From: Orrella marina
GTDB taxonomy: Bacteria; Pseudomonadota; Gammaproteobacteria; Burkholderiales; Burkholderiaceae_B
Assembly: GCF_003058465.1 (NCBI RefSeq)
Contig: NZ_CP028901.1
Coordinates: forward strand, 4,154,001-4,218,000
DNA: 64,000 nucleotides
Direction: 5' to 3'
Positions within the stretch are counted from its first letter, which is position 1. The number at the start of each line of letters is the position of its first letter. The position numbers were made by a program, and so were the translations under genes. The notes under the pieces are model-generated. The model did not search any database. It saw only the letters and a list, made by a program, of their open reading frames with translations, and was not told the DNA's origin. This document shows, piece by piece, positions 1-9,689 of this stretch.

Positions 1-1
1 G

Positions 2-313
2 GTCCAGGGTATTGGCTGGGCACTCAACGAAGCCTATATCTACAACGATAAAGGGCATCTGGAGAACGCAGGATTCCTCGACTACCGGATTCCGGTGGCT
101 TCTGACCTGCCCATGATCGAGGCGTTGATCGTGGAAGTCCCTAACCCCAACCATCCATTTGGGGTCAAGGGCGTTGGCGAGGTCAATATTGTGCCGGTGA
201 TGTCGGCTGTCTCGAATGCGATTCGTTCTGCCACGGGTGTTCGTCTGACCAGTCTGCCGATGTCACCTCCGGTGGTGCTCGAGGCACTGGACTCGGAGTC
301 GGTCAGTGTCTGA
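2..313 (+). CDS. Molybdopterin-binding subunit of a xanthine dehydrogenase/CoxL-type hydroxylase, C-terminal end only
   Basis: The frame is open from base 2 and stops at the TGA at 311-313, so only the last 103 residues lie in the window. The segment contains NPNHPFGVKGVGE, which matches the conserved motif near the C-terminus of the large (molybdopterin cytosine dinucleotide-binding) subunit of this family; the Glu in KGVGE is the family's proposed active-site base. These enzymes hydroxylate or oxidise carbon centres in the cytoplasm together with FAD and 2Fe-2S partners. The substrate cannot be read from this fragment. The next gene, a MoaD/ThiS-like protein, overlaps its end by 8 bases, which suggests one operon. 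Confidence 0.85.
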   Translation, partial: VQGIGWALNEAYIYNDKGHLENAGFLDYRIPVASDLPMIEALIVEVPNPNHPFGVKGVGEVNIVPVMSAVSNAIRSATGVRLTSLPMSPPVVLEALDSESVSV

Positions 314-567
314 GGACACCTTGCCCGTCAAGGTCACCCTCGGTGGGCGATACGCCCCTGGACCGAGGGGGTGAGACGTTCGAGTTCAAGGTTGGCACAC
401 TCCGGGGTGTGCTGCGTGAGCTTGATCGTCTTTATCCGGGGCTTGGTCATGTGCTTGAAGAAGATACGGCTGTGGCGATTGACGGGGTCATTCACGACAT
501 CATTTACACCCAGCCCTTGCGACCGGGGTGTGAAGTGTTCTTCATCCCAAGGATTGAAAGCGGCTAG
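306..567 (+). CDS. MoaD/ThiS-like ubiquitin-fold protein, apparently frameshifted
   Basis: A GTG at 306 overlaps the stop of the upstream hydroxylase gene and reads SEDTLPVKVTLGGRYAPGP, a plausible first beta-strand, before reaching a TGA at 372. The adjoining frame (alternative GTG start at 343) reads on as GETFEFKVGTLRGVLREL to the end FFIPRIESG, the typical beta-grasp pattern of sulfur-carrier-like proteins placed beside molybdenum hydroxylases. Removing one G from the G5 run at 367-371 joins the two parts into one normal-length protein. MoaD/ThiS proteins carry sulfur on a C-terminal Gly-Gly; here the end is SG, so true carrier activity is doubtful. Either the base is a sequence error or the start is the GTG at 343. 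Confidence 0.6.
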
Positions 568-742
568 ATTTGAAGGGCGGGACTCAGGTTCCATCCTGTG
601 GACAGGCGAGCCAGGTCGATCGGACCGTCTCGCCTGTTTTTCTGGGGTGCGGCAATCGCCTGACCATCGGATGCGGGTAGTTTGGAGACCCCGATGATGC
701 CCGGGCGGATTGCGCGTCTGTTTCCGGGAGATGTTCCCGGTA

Positions 743-2581
743 TCAGGCTAACGGCTCGGATAAATCGGGTGCGGGTACTTCTCGTTTTTGCATGTCCCAC
801 ATCGATGCATAGACACCGCCTGCGGCGAGTAACTGTGCGTGAGTTCCCTGTTCAGCGATCCGTCCATGATCCATGACCAGAATCTGATCCGCATGGGTAA
901 TGGTGGATAGCCTGTGTGCAATGATGAGCGTGGTCCGGTTGCGTGCCAGTTGCCAGATCTCGCGCTGCAATGCTCTTTCGGTGCGGGTGTCCAGGGCTGA
1001 AGTGGCTTCGTCGAAGATCAGCAAGCCGGGTCGCTTGAGCAAGGTTCTTGCAATGGCCAGTCGCTGCTTCTCGCCACCTGAGAGCTTGAGCCCTCGCTCG
1101 CCCACCTGGGTCGCAAGGCCTTCCGGGAGTTGTTCAATGAATGCGTCCATCTGGGCTGCCCGGGCCGCCTGCATGATCTCCTCGTCACTGGCGTCTGGTC
1201 TTCCATAGCGAATGTTATAAGCGATCGTGTCGTTAAACAGCACCGTGTCTTGCGGAACGATGCCGATGGCCTGACGCAGGCTCGCCTGGGTGACGTCGCG
1301 AACATCCTGGCCATCGAGCGTGATCCGGCCGGACTGCACATCATAGAAACGAAATAGCAGGCGCGACAGTGTGCTCTTGCCGGCGCCACTGCGTCCGACA
1401 ATCGCGGTGGTTGTGCCAGCAGGGATCGTAAAGCTCAGATCATGCAAGATAATCCGGTTGGGTTCATATCCGAATCGCACATGGTCAAAGTGAACTGCCG
1501 GACCGACACGGGGATCCAGAATTTGCAGTGTGCGCGCATCCGGTGCGTCCTGGATTTCCCGGTTCTGATCCATGATGGAGAACATCCGGTCGATATCGGC
1601 CGTGGATTGCTTGAGCTCCCGGTAGACGACCCCCAGAAAATTCAGTGGCATGTAAAGCTGGATCATCAGTGTGTTGATCAGGACCAGGTCGCCCAGCGAC
1701 ATCTCGCCTGCGGCGACACCGCTGGCTGCCCGCCAGATGATCAGCACCAGGCCGATCGAGATGATCACCTGCTGGCCCAGGTTCAGGGCAGCCAGTGACT
1801 TTTGCGACACGATGGCGGCCTTCTGGTAATGCTGCAGGTTCTCGTCGTAGCGACGACTTTCAAATGCCTCATTGCCAAAATATTTGACAGTCTCAAAGTT
1901 CAGTAACGAGTCGATTGCCTTCTGATTGGCGCGTGTGTCGAGTTCGTTCATGCGTCGCCGCAAGGCGGTTCTCCACTCGGTCACCACAATGGTGTAGACC
2001 ATGTAAAGCGTGAGTGCCCCGAGTGTGATGAGCGAGTACCAGATGTCGTAGAAATAGGCGAAGTAGCCCAGCACCAGCAGGAACTCGATCAATGTCGGAA
2101 AGATGCTGTACAGGGAGAACGACACCAGGGTCTGAATTGCCCGGGTACCGCGTTCGATGTCGCGACTGACTCCGCCGGTCTGACGGGCCAGATGAAATCG
2201 CAAGGAAAGGGTGTGCAGATGCTGAAACACATTGAGGGCAATCTGCCGCACGGCGTGTTGTGTCACTCTGGCAAACAACGCTTCGCGCAGTTCATTGAAG
2301 AGCGATGTGGACAAGCGCAGTAACCCGTAACCGAGTATCAGACCAGTGGGCACGGCCAGTGCAGCAGCACCGACGGTGTTGATGTCAAGTGAGTTAATCA
2401 GGTTTTTCAGAACGACCGGGACGCCCAGATTCGCAAACTTGCCGGCGACCATGCACAGGAGCGCAATGCCAACCCGCCATTTGTAGGCAAGCAAGTAAGG
2501 AAGCAGGTCGCGTATGATCTGCCAGTCGGCGCGATAGGCGCGATGGGTCGTCTGGGGCTGGTGGGGTTGCAATGGACTCAT
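743..2581 (-). CDS. ABC exporter, fused permease/ATPase, Atm1/ABCB7 type
   Basis: The 612-residue half-transporter has an N-terminal six-helix exporter domain (about residues 25-330) and a C-terminal nucleotide-binding domain. Walker A is GRSGAGKST, the signature is LSGGEKQR, Walker B is LLIFDEATSALD and the H-loop is IIAHRLST. The order permease then ATPase, the length, and the opening of the membrane domain (KFANLGVPVVLKNLIN) fit the Atm1/ABCB7/HMT1 group. Members of that group export glutathione-linked sulfur species or metal conjugates across the inner membrane as homodimers. The substrate is inferred only from family. The ATG at 2581 has no strong ribosome-binding site. A Fur-like box lies about 280 bases upstream. 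Confidence 0.85.
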   Translation of the reverse strand: MSPLQPHQPQTTHRAYRADWQIIRDLLPYLLAYKWRVGIALLCMVAGKFANLGVPVVLKNLINSLDINTVGAAALAVPTGLILGYGLLRLSTSLFNELREALFARVTQHAVRQIALNVFQHLHTLSLRFHLARQTGGVSRDIERGTRAIQTLVSFSLYSIFPTLIEFLLVLGYFAYFYDIWYSLITLGALTLYMVYTIVVTEWRTALRRRMNELDTRANQKAIDSLLNFETVKYFGNEAFESRRYDENLQHYQKAAIVSQKSLAALNLGQQVIISIGLVLIIWRAASGVAAGEMSLGDLVLINTLMIQLYMPLNFLGVVYRELKQSTADIDRMFSIMDQNREIQDAPDARTLQILDPRVGPAVHFDHVRFGYEPNRIILHDLSFTIPAGTTTAIVGRSGAGKSTLSRLLFRFYDVQSGRITLDGQDVRDVTQASLRQAIGIVPQDTVLFNDTIAYNIRYGRPDASDEEIMQAARAAQMDAFIEQLPEGLATQVGERGLKLSGGEKQRLAIARTLLKRPGLLIFDEATSALDTRTERALQREIWQLARNRTTLIIAHRLSTITHADQILVMDHGRIAEQGTHAQLLAAGGVYASMWDMQKREVPAPDLSEPLA

Positions 2582-2858
2582 CTGAATCAGGAAAGGAGGG
2601 CAAGGATGTTGTGGCTGGTGGATCGCTCACGCGGACGCTGGATAGTACGCACAGGTGGTCGAACTCGCGTCGACCTCTCTGGCGTGACCAGTCTGACGGG
2701 ATGCGACTCATTGCCCGATCTTCAATCGTCACATACCGGGGGCCAGTCGCAAGCCGTTGCAACCAGCTCTGGCAGTGACGTTTCATGAATGGCGCGATTG
2801 ATACAGGTGAAGGCATCATCCGGGAGTCGCAGATCAGTGCGAGTCAAACAGCAGAATT

Positions 2859-2877
2859 TGTAATGATAATCCTTCTC
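2859..2877. promoter_or_regulatory. Candidate Fur box
   Basis: Aligned with the classical 19-bp Fur consensus GATAATGATAATCATTATC, 15 of 19 bases match, including the uninterrupted core AATGATAATC. The nearest gene that could be controlled is the Atm1-type ABC exporter, which starts at 2581 on the minus strand, leaving an unusually long leader. Iron control of an Atm1-type exporter would make sense, but there is no direct evidence. Confidence 0.4.
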
Positions 2878-2952
2878 ACTAAAAAATGGTTTCACCCTGT
2901 TAATCGCACACTGCACAAACTATACTGGGTGATATCTCAAGACCTGCCTTCA

Positions 2953-2987
2953 GATCCCGTCGCACACGCAATTGCTGCGACGGGATC
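2953..2987. terminator. Hairpin, possible terminator
   Basis: A perfect 12-bp inverted repeat (GATCCCGTCGCA and its complement) encloses an 11-base loop about 100 bases past the SDR stop codon. It is not followed by a clear U-run on either strand, so termination is uncertain. Confidence 0.4.
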
Positions 2988-3090
2988 GGTCTTGCGCAAG
3001 CACATCCCCTGATACGTTTTCAGGGGGCGCGTGCACGGCCTGGATGACCGGGCGATACACGCGAGACCGAAACCAGGAACAAGCCGCTTG

Positions 3091-3888
3091 CTAGCCGCAG
3101 CGTACCGACATGCCGCCATCGACCACAATCTCGGTGCCGGTGATGAAACGGGCTTCATCAGATGCCAGGAATACGGCAGCGTTGGCCGTATCGCGACCAT
3201 CGCCCATGAACGGAAGCGGAATCCTTGCCTGGCGCTGGGCCAGCAGGGCATCGACATCGCCTCCGGATCGCTGGCCTGCCAGTCGGGTCTCGACCATGGG
3301 CGTATGCAACTGTCCCGGGATGATGGTGTTTACGCGTATCCCCTGTTTGGCATACTGGATGGCGACTACACGCGAGAGCTGGATCACGCCTGCCTTGGTC
3401 GCGGCATACGCAACCTGGGCTGCACCGGTCCAGCGGATACCGGAGGTGGACGCCATGTTGATAATGGCGCCGCTGCCTTGCTCCACCATGATCGGCAGCA
3501 CATGTTTACAACTCAGAAATACACTTTTGAGGTTGTAGTCAACCTGACTGTCGAATACGTCCTCGCTCATTTCGACCGGGCCACCGGCGGCAGAGCCGCC
3601 GACGTTGTTGACCAGAATGTCGATGCGGCCGAAGGTCTGCATGCAGGCATCAACAGCGGCCTTGATACTGTCGGCGCTCATGACATCGCAGTAACCGGTC
3701 TCGATGATGCCGCCATCGGCCTGCACACGTTCAATCGTTTCTTTCAGTCGCTCAGCGTCGATATCGGTGCCGTAGACTTTGGCGCCTTCCTGTGCGAACC
3801 GAACGGCCATAGCGCGGCCGTTGCCCCAGCCCGTGCCGACGGACCCTGCGCCCATGATGAGCGCGACCTTGTCTTGTAGTCTGTTCAA
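3091..3888 (-). CDS. SDR family oxidoreductase
   Basis: This 265-residue classical short-chain dehydrogenase has an N-terminal glycine-rich cofactor loop (GAGSVGTGWGNG, slightly expanded), the NNVG stabilising motif (as VNNVGG), catalytic Ser in the STSG segment and the YAATK active-site motif. It ends with the usual substrate-side GG motif (VDGGMSV). An acidic residue after beta-strand 2 (TDID) points to NAD rather than NADP. The start is a TTG at 3888 preceded by AGGTGACAC; no better start fits the domain. The substrate is unknown. The gene is alone, between the ABC exporter and the divergently transcribed SLC13 permease. Confidence 0.85.
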   Translation of the reverse strand: MNRLQDKVALIMGAGSVGTGWGNGRAMAVRFAQEGAKVYGTDIDAERLKETIERVQADGGIIETGYCDVMSADSIKAAVDACMQTFGRIDILVNNVGGSAAGGPVEMSEDVFDSQVDYNLKSVFLSCKHVLPIMVEQGSGAIINMASTSGIRWTGAAQVAYAATKAGVIQLSRVVAIQYAKQGIRVNTIIPGQLHTPMVETRLAGQRSGGDVDALLAQRQARIPLPFMGDGRDTANAAVFLASDEARFITGTEIVVDGGMSVRCG

Positions 3889-4098
3889 GTGTCACCTGCA
3901 GTTGTTTTGGATTGATCAGTGTGACCGATCTTAGCAACCGGGACCACTGTCTGACACGTGAATCACTGTACTCGCCCTCACCCAGGATTTTTCAGTCCGG
4001 TTTGTTTGTCTTGAGGATCATGGTGGTTTGCACCGGACCGCGTGCCAGGCCCGTTTCAGGGGTTACCATTTCGGTTTCCAGCCTGAATTAGACCCGAG

Positions 4099-5928
4099 AT
4101 GAACTCCGAACTGATGCTGGTGTTGCTCCTGCTGGGCATCACCATGGTGCTTTTTGTTGTGAATCGTCCAAGAATGGACGCGGTTGCGATCATCATGGTG
4201 ACCGTGCTGCCGTTGACGGGGGTCATCACACTGGACGATGCGCTGGCAGGTTTCAGCGACCCGAATATCGTTCTGATTGCAGCGCTGTTTGTGGTGGGCG
4301 AAGGGTTGGTCAGAACAGGGGTGGCTCAGCGGCTTGGTGATCTGCTCGTTCGCAAGGCGGGACGCTCGGAGAAGCGCCTGATTCCGTTCCTGATGACGAT
4401 CGTGGCTGGTATCGGTGCGTTCATGAGCTCGACCGGGGTGGTTGCCATCTTCATTCCGGTTGTACTGCGCGTAGCCAGAAACGCCGGGATCGCAGCCAGT
4501 CGACTGATGATGCCGCTGAGCGTGGCGGCGTTGATCAGCGGGATGATGACCCTGGTGGCAACCGCGCCCAATCTGGTGATTAACGCCGAGATCGTCCGGC
4601 AGGGATATGCCAGCTTCTCGTTTTTTGATTTCACTCCGCTTGGAATACCTGTTCTGATTGTCGCTACGCTATACATGCTGGTAGCCAGGCGCTGGCTGAT
4701 CGACAAGACCAGTACGGGTACTCAGGGTCTGCACCGCCCTCGACTGGCACAGTGGATCGAGCAGTACGGGTTGTCCAGACGGGAGTACCGGATTCGCCTG
4801 CAGGCCGAATCCCCTTGGGCGGGATGTCGCCTCGAAGAACTGTCCTTGCGTGCCAGGCACGCCATCAACGTCATTGCGGTCGAACGCAGACGTGGGCTGG
4901 GCAGTGTGATTATTGCGCCCGATGCGAACACGCGTCTGCGGCGTGATGATGTCCTGTTTCTGGATGTGCATAGCTCTGACCCGGATGTTCGCAGGATGTG
5001 TGATCAGTTCAGACTGGTGCTGCTGCCGATTTCAAAGAACTACTTCTCTGATCAGACTCAGGCAATCGGCATGGCCGAGATCATGGTCCCGGTGGGGTCC
5101 AGGCTCATTGGAAAGACCGTGCTGGACTTGAAGTTTCGAACGATCTATGAGCTGGCTGTTATTGGCCTGAAACGAGGCAGCAAGCCCATGGATGGTGATG
5201 TGCTGAACGAGCCTTTGCGATTTGGTGACACCCTGCTGGTATCCGGTCCGTGGCGAGCGATCCGGCGCCTGCAGTCGCAGACAGCGGACCTGATCCTGCT
5301 GAACATGCCGGCAGAACTCGAGGACGTAGTGCCTGCCCCCGACAAGGCACCCTTTGCACTGGCCAGCCTGGGCGTGGTCGTGGCACTCATGGTCACCGGG
5401 GTCGTGCCGAATGTCCAGGCGGCCCTGATCGGCGCGCTGTTACTGGGACTGTTCGGCTGTATTGACATGCCTTCGGCATATCGCTCGATTCACTGGCAGA
5501 GCCTGGTCCTGATTGTCGGGATGCTGCCATTTGCTGTTGCATTGCAGAATACGGGCGGTATCGATCTGGCGGCGCAACTGCTGTTGGGCGTGGTCGGGGA
5601 GGCGCACCCGATGGTTGTGCTGGCTGTGCTGTTTGTGGTGACAGCCGTGCTGGGGCTGTTCATCTCGAACACGGCTACGGCCGTTCTGATGGCGCCAGTC
5701 ACGGTCGCTGTGGCGACCGCACTGGGCATGTCGGTCTATCCTTTTGCCATGACGGTTGCGATTGCCGCTTCAAGCGCTTTCATGACACCGGTTTCTTCGC
5801 CAGTGAACACGCTGGTGGTCGTGCCTGGGAGCTATCGGTTTGTGGACTTCGTCAGAGTCGGTGTCCCGCTGACTTTGCTGGTGATGATCACCACCGTGCT
5901 GATCGTGCCGTGGGTGTTTCCGTTTTAG
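4099..5928 (+). CDS. SLC13-type (DASS/ArsB-like) permease with two internal TrkA-C domains
   Basis: The 609-residue protein has an N-terminal block of hydrophobic helices, a soluble middle of roughly 200 residues and a second hydrophobic block. The soluble part holds two RCK/TrkA-C-like repeats, around RLEELSLRARHAINVIAV and GKTVLDLKFRTIYELAVI. The ion-transporter signature regions MSSTGVVAIFIPV and ISNTATAVLMAPV sit in the two membrane halves, as in DASS carriers. Members move dicarboxylates, sulfate or other anions with sodium; the exact substrate cannot be read here. The ATG at 4099 has only a weak GAG upstream. It is divergent from the SDR gene, with about 210 bases between them. Confidence 0.85.
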   Translation: MNSELMLVLLLLGITMVLFVVNRPRMDAVAIIMVTVLPLTGVITLDDALAGFSDPNIVLIAALFVVGEGLVRTGVAQRLGDLLVRKAGRSEKRLIPFLMTIVAGIGAFMSSTGVVAIFIPVVLRVARNAGIAASRLMMPLSVAALISGMMTLVATAPNLVINAEIVRQGYASFSFFDFTPLGIPVLIVATLYMLVARRWLIDKTSTGTQGLHRPRLAQWIEQYGLSRREYRIRLQAESPWAGCRLEELSLRARHAINVIAVERRRGLGSVIIAPDANTRLRRDDVLFLDVHSSDPDVRRMCDQFRLVLLPISKNYFSDQTQAIGMAEIMVPVGSRLIGKTVLDLKFRTIYELAVIGLKRGSKPMDGDVLNEPLRFGDTLLVSGPWRAIRRLQSQTADLILLNMPAELEDVVPAPDKAPFALASLGVVVALMVTGVVPNVQAALIGALLLGLFGCIDMPSAYRSIHWQSLVLIVGMLPFAVALQNTGGIDLAAQLLLGVVGEAHPMVVLAVLFVVTAVLGLFISNTATAVLMAPVTVAVATALGMSVYPFAMTVAIAASSAFMTPVSSPVNTLVVVPGSYRFVDFVRVGVPLTLLVMITTVLIVPWVFPF

Positions 5929-6005
5929 TGCCCGATGCTGGCCCGGTGGTGGGGTAGTAGTGGGGTAGTACTGTGTGCTGTCTTCTAGTGTCGATGCAGG
6001 ATGCT

Positions 6006-7004
6006 TCAGACAAGCTTGACCAGCTGTTTACCGAAATTGCGGCCTTCAAAAAGTCCCACCAGTGCCTGGGGGGCGTTTGTCAGTCCTTCAACGATTGATT
6101 CGCGGTACCGGATCTGACCACTGGCTACCCGGGTGCGTAGCTGTTCACGAATCTCGGGCCACAGCTTCATGTGATCCGATACGATGAAGCCCTGCAGTTT
6201 GAGCCGGTTGACCAGAATCGAACGCATGCGCGTGTAGGTATGCAGTGAGCCGTTGATTTCCGAGACCATGCCACAGAGAGCGATCCGGCCAAACGGATTC
6301 ATGCGCGCAAGCAGCTCCTCGAAGATGGCGCCGCCTACGTTCTCGAACACGCAATCGACTCCTTGAGGCACTGCTCGATCGAGTTGCTCCACAAAATCTG
6401 CTGCCCGGTGATCCAGGCAGAGGTCGAAGCCGAGTTCGTCGACCACATAGCGACATTTGTCGGGTCCTCCGGCGATTCCGACAACCCGGCAGCCTTCACC
6501 TTTGGCGAGTTGGCCCACGACCGAACCGACTGCACCTGATGCGGCATCCACAACCACCGTTTCGCCGGCTTTGGGCTCACAGATAGTCATCAGTCCGACC
6601 CAGGCGGTGATGCCAGGCATGCCAATCACGCCCAGATAAGCGCTCAACGGTACACCGCCATCGGGATCGAGCTTGAGTGCCTGCTTTTCCGGGAGCAGGG
6701 CATGGGTCTGCCATCCCGAGGCGCTGAGTACCCAGTCGCCTTCTTTGAACCGCCCGGATGCGCTCGCAATAACCTGCCCGACTGTGCCACCGACCATCAG
6801 CTGACCAGGATCGACGCCCTGAGCGTAGGACTTCTCACCGGAGATGCGACCTCGCATGTAGGGGTCAAGTGACAACCAGTGGTTGCGTACCAGAATTTCT
6901 GCGGACTCAGGTTGCCCGATAGGGGTTTCAATCATGCGGAAACAGTCTGCAGTGACTGCTCCCTGGGGACGGTGATCAAGAAGGATCTGCTGGTTGGTTG
7001 TCAT
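6006..7004 (-). CDS. NADP-dependent MDR oxidoreductase (prostaglandin reductase / CurA type)
   Basis: I place the start at the ATG at 7004 (MTTNQQILLDHRP), which has GGAG 11 bases upstream; the frame stays open to 7076, but that extra N-terminus is not family-like. The resulting 332-residue protein is a zinc-free medium-chain reductase with SLDPYMRGR near residue 47 and a Rossmann segment VVDAASGAVGSVVGQLAK, both typical of the LTB4 dehydrogenase/CurA branch. These enzymes reduce alkenals and alkenones with NADPH. It is monocistronic, between the SLC13 permease and the Sel1-flotillin gene. Confidence 0.9.
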   Translation of the reverse strand: MTTNQQILLDHRPQGAVTADCFRMIETPIGQPESAEILVRNHWLSLDPYMRGRISGEKSYAQGVDPGQLMVGGTVGQVIASASGRFKEGDWVLSASGWQTHALLPEKQALKLDPDGGVPLSAYLGVIGMPGITAWVGLMTICEPKAGETVVVDAASGAVGSVVGQLAKGEGCRVVGIAGGPDKCRYVVDELGFDLCLDHRAADFVEQLDRAVPQGVDCVFENVGGAIFEELLARMNPFGRIALCGMVSEINGSLHTYTRMRSILVNRLKLQGFIVSDHMKLWPEIREQLRTRVASGQIRYRESIVEGLTNAPQALVGLFEGRNFGKQLVKLV

Positions 7005-7175
7005 GTGTTGTGTGTCTCCGGTGTTGTCAGGGTATTCTGACTGGATTCTACTGACAGGGATGACAGGGGGGAACACCAGGCAAGTCGCCAGGACGAGTGC
7101 AAGCTGACTGACATTGCTTGCCGGGCGATGTTCCGCATGCGGGTGTCACGCGTGTCAGTCAGCTGTGCCGGGGTG

Positions 7176-8930
7176 TCAGATCATGCCAGCCCTGAAAGCG
7201 TCGGCCATGGCTTTGGGAACCTGCGCCTCGGATTCGACGACTCGTGCACGCATCTCCTGCTCGAGCGCAACTGCCATGGCGCGCCGTTCCTCGGCCTTGG
7301 CCTGAGCGATTTGCTTGTCAGCGTTGGCTTGTTCAATCTGCAGCGCGGCGCCAATGTTTTTGCCGACATCGATATCGGCGATATCGATGGACAGGATCTC
7401 GTAAGCAGTCCCTGAGTCCAGTCCATTACTCAGAATCCGCTTGGAGATGCTGTCAGGCTTTTCCAGAACATCTTTGTGATTGACGGCAGAACCGATCGCA
7501 CTGACCATTCCTTCACCGACCCGTGCGAGCACCGTGTCTTCACCGGCGCCACCGACCAGACGATCCAGGTTGGTGCGCACGGTCACGCGTGCGATGGCGA
7601 TGAGCTGGATGCCGTCCTGTGCAACTGCGGCGTTGCGCGGCGTCTGGATGACTTTGGGCAGGACCGACATCTGCACCGCGTCAAGTACGTCTCGACCTGC
7701 CAGATCAATGGCTGCGGCGCGTTTGAACGTCAGTTCGATGTTGGCCTTGTCGGCGGAGATGATGGCGTTGACCACATTCACGACGTTGCCACCGGCCAGA
7801 AAGTGGCTTTCCAGTTCGTCCAGAGGAATTTGCAGTCCGGCTTTTACCGCACTGATGCGTGCTTTGATGATGCTGTGCGGAGGCACTCGTCGCAGCCGCA
7901 TGGCAACCAGCGTCAGCAATCCGACATAGGCCCCCGAGGCCCAGGCCGTTATCCACAGACGTAAAGGGACCAGGTAAGCAATGATGGCCACCAGAACGAC
8001 GACGATCAGGAAGATCCCAAGCACACCGGTGCTGGCAACAAGTTCGGTCAGTTCCATCAATTCTCCAGAGAAATCGTCAATCATCGTCAAATCAGCAGAA
8101 CCTGACGAGACAGGCTGTTTTGTCATGGTAACCGACAACATCTGCTCCAGGGTGTCCGGGGCCTGCGGATCACCCATGATGGCAGCCTGCTTGACCCATT
8201 GCTGGCCCTGGATACGGTCACGTTCGACGCCTTCTCCATTGAAGTAGAGAACTCCAAGCATTCGCATGGCGGGTGTGTAACCGGACTGGGCACCCAGTGC
8301 CATCCAGTAAGCCGCGACGGCAAAGTCACGCTCGACACCTTTGCCATCGTAGAAAACCATACCCATCTCGTAGGCGGCCGCGGGGACACCAGTCCTGGCG
8401 GCCTGCAGAAAATAGTCCACCGCCTTGACGCCACTCTGGGGAACCACATCATGCCCTTTGGCGTAGAGTTGCCCCAGTGCGAAAGCACCCATCGGATAGT
8501 TAAGCTTCTGTGCGCGCTGAAACGCCCCGGCCGCTGCTGCTGTTTCATCGGCAGCCAGGAGTCCTCGACCATACTGGTACCAGAGCTTTCCGTCATGCGG
8601 TGCCTCATCGAGCGCGGCCTCGCAAGTCATCATGACGGCACCGGCATCAAGCGCACGATCTGGTACGCCCTGACCCGTGCGCCACGGGTCCAGTTCCGAC
8701 TCGGCCAGACGGTTGCATTGCCCCAGCGTGTCCTGCGCCCACGCGGTGCTGGCAGAAGGTCCACTGATTCCAGTGAAAAATACCATGACTAAAGCCAGAA
8801 CAAAGGGCAGCAGCAGCCGGACTGCGAGCAGACGAGCCACGGTGTAGCCTCGTGAGTGTCTTGCCCGAGTATGCCTGGTCGGGGACGCTGCCCAGCCTGG
8901 TTTGCAGGTGTGTTGTTTCATGGTCGCCAT
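7176..8930 (-). CDS. Secreted Sel1-repeat domain fused to a flotillin-like FloA protein
   Basis: From the ATG at 8930 the protein has about 584 residues. A signal peptide or anchor comes first (hydrophobic [18 protein letters not shown], then ASTAWA-QD). A region with at least three Sel1-like repeats follows ([39 protein letters not shown]). The last ~320 residues start with a membrane segment ([19 protein letters not shown]) and continue as a complete FloA/UPF0365 SPFH protein with the family's [20 protein letters not shown] helix. That part is close to identical over long runs to the separate FloA at 12784-13764. FloA proteins form membrane raft-like assemblies; Sel1 repeats mediate protein binding, here predicted periplasmic. 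The frame is open up to 9134, and 8921 is an alternative ATG; neither has a strong ribosome-binding site. Confidence 0.8.
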   Translation of the reverse strand: MATMKQHTCKPGWAASPTRHTRARHSRGYTVARLLAVRLLLPFVLALVMVFFTGISGPSASTAWAQDTLGQCNRLAESELDPWRTGQGVPDRALDAGAVMMTCEAALDEAPHDGKLWYQYGRGLLAADETAAAAGAFQRAQKLNYPMGAFALGQLYAKGHDVVPQSGVKAVDYFLQAARTGVPAAAYEMGMVFYDGKGVERDFAVAAYWMALGAQSGYTPAMRMLGVLYFNGEGVERDRIQGQQWVKQAAIMGDPQAPDTLEQMLSVTMTKQPVSSGSADLTMIDDFSGELMELTELVASTGVLGIFLIVVVLVAIIAYLVPLRLWITAWASGAYVGLLTLVAMRLRRVPPHSIIKARISAVKAGLQIPLDELESHFLAGGNVVNVVNAIISADKANIELTFKRAAAIDLAGRDVLDAVQMSVLPKVIQTPRNAAVAQDGIQLIAIARVTVRTNLDRLVGGAGEDTVLARVGEGMVSAIGSAVNHKDVLEKPDSISKRILSNGLDSGTAYEILSIDIADIDVGKNIGAALQIEQANADKQIAQAKAEERRAMAVALEQEMRARVVESEAQVPKAMADAFRAGMI

Positions 8931-9689
8931 GACAGTGTGTAAGAACCTCAGGAAAGGGTCTACGGATGTACAAATGAACTTTAGCCGGGATGCCAGTCTT
9001 GTCAGCCGACCTTCCAGGTCCACGCTTGTTTCCATGGTAGCCAGGGCTTTGTGGTTTCCCTGTTTTTCCTGAACTCTGTGTGTAACCTGTTGTGAGGCTT
9101 TCTGTCTCAAATCTTGGATATCCTGCTCAGGCATTCTGGATGGCCAGGGCGATCTGGTCGATTTCTCTTAATTCGGAGAGGCACTTGCACCAAACTGAGC
9201 GGCAGTCTATGGTGCAGTTGTTGTGGGTGCACCCGAGTTCGGCGTGCGCCGTGCAAAGGCGGTGCTTTTCTGGTGGGCACGAATTCCACCCGGCAACTAT
9301 TGCTCTGGCCGGTAGCAATCGGAGCAGTCATGGAGGTAACGAAATGGCTGAAGCCTTCGGTGCACAGGGACATTAAGTGTCCTGGCGAGCATGCAGGCAC
9401 CTTTGCATGCCTGTGCTCCAGTTCGTGCCTTTCAGTCATTACAACCCTTTCAAGATTCGAGATCATGCGCGATATGGTATCGGCCCTCATCTGGCGCCAA
9501 ACATCACATCAGAATCCGGTGCAAAGTGGGGTGCAGAGTACTGTGTGCGTCCTGAGCAACTCGTCTTCTGCGGCTTGCAAACATCCGCCCCGACGACAGC
9601 GCTGGTCTGGTTTACGGATGTTCTTTCCGCGGTTCAAAAGTGTTGTCGAACATTTCCCAAAGCGACCAGGGCCGGTACAGCGTGGCGCC
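8931..9689. other. Divergent intergenic region
   Basis: About 760 bases separate the divergent Sel1-FloA gene and the secreted-protein gene. Frames stay open in part, but none has a recognisable domain, signal peptide or ribosome-binding site. Small inverted repeats are present (for example GGACA/TGTCC around 9369-9383). It presumably holds both promoters; no promoter could be picked with confidence. Confidence 0.4.

Larger units (their letters stand above)
2582..3090. other. Intergenic region with a Fur-like box and a hairpin
   Basis: This 509-base gap lies between the start of the ABC exporter and the end of the SDR gene, both on the minus strand. Several reading frames stay open but none shows a recognisable domain or a good start. 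The two structured elements seen, a Fur-like site and a 12-bp-stem hairpin, are listed separately. Confidence 0.5.

Noticed and set aside
2722..2916. Minus-strand frame under the Fur-like box that looks faintly like a bacterioferritin-associated ferredoxin (CINRAIHETSLPELVATA)
   Set aside because: The family's four-cysteine pattern is absent and there is no ribosome-binding site.
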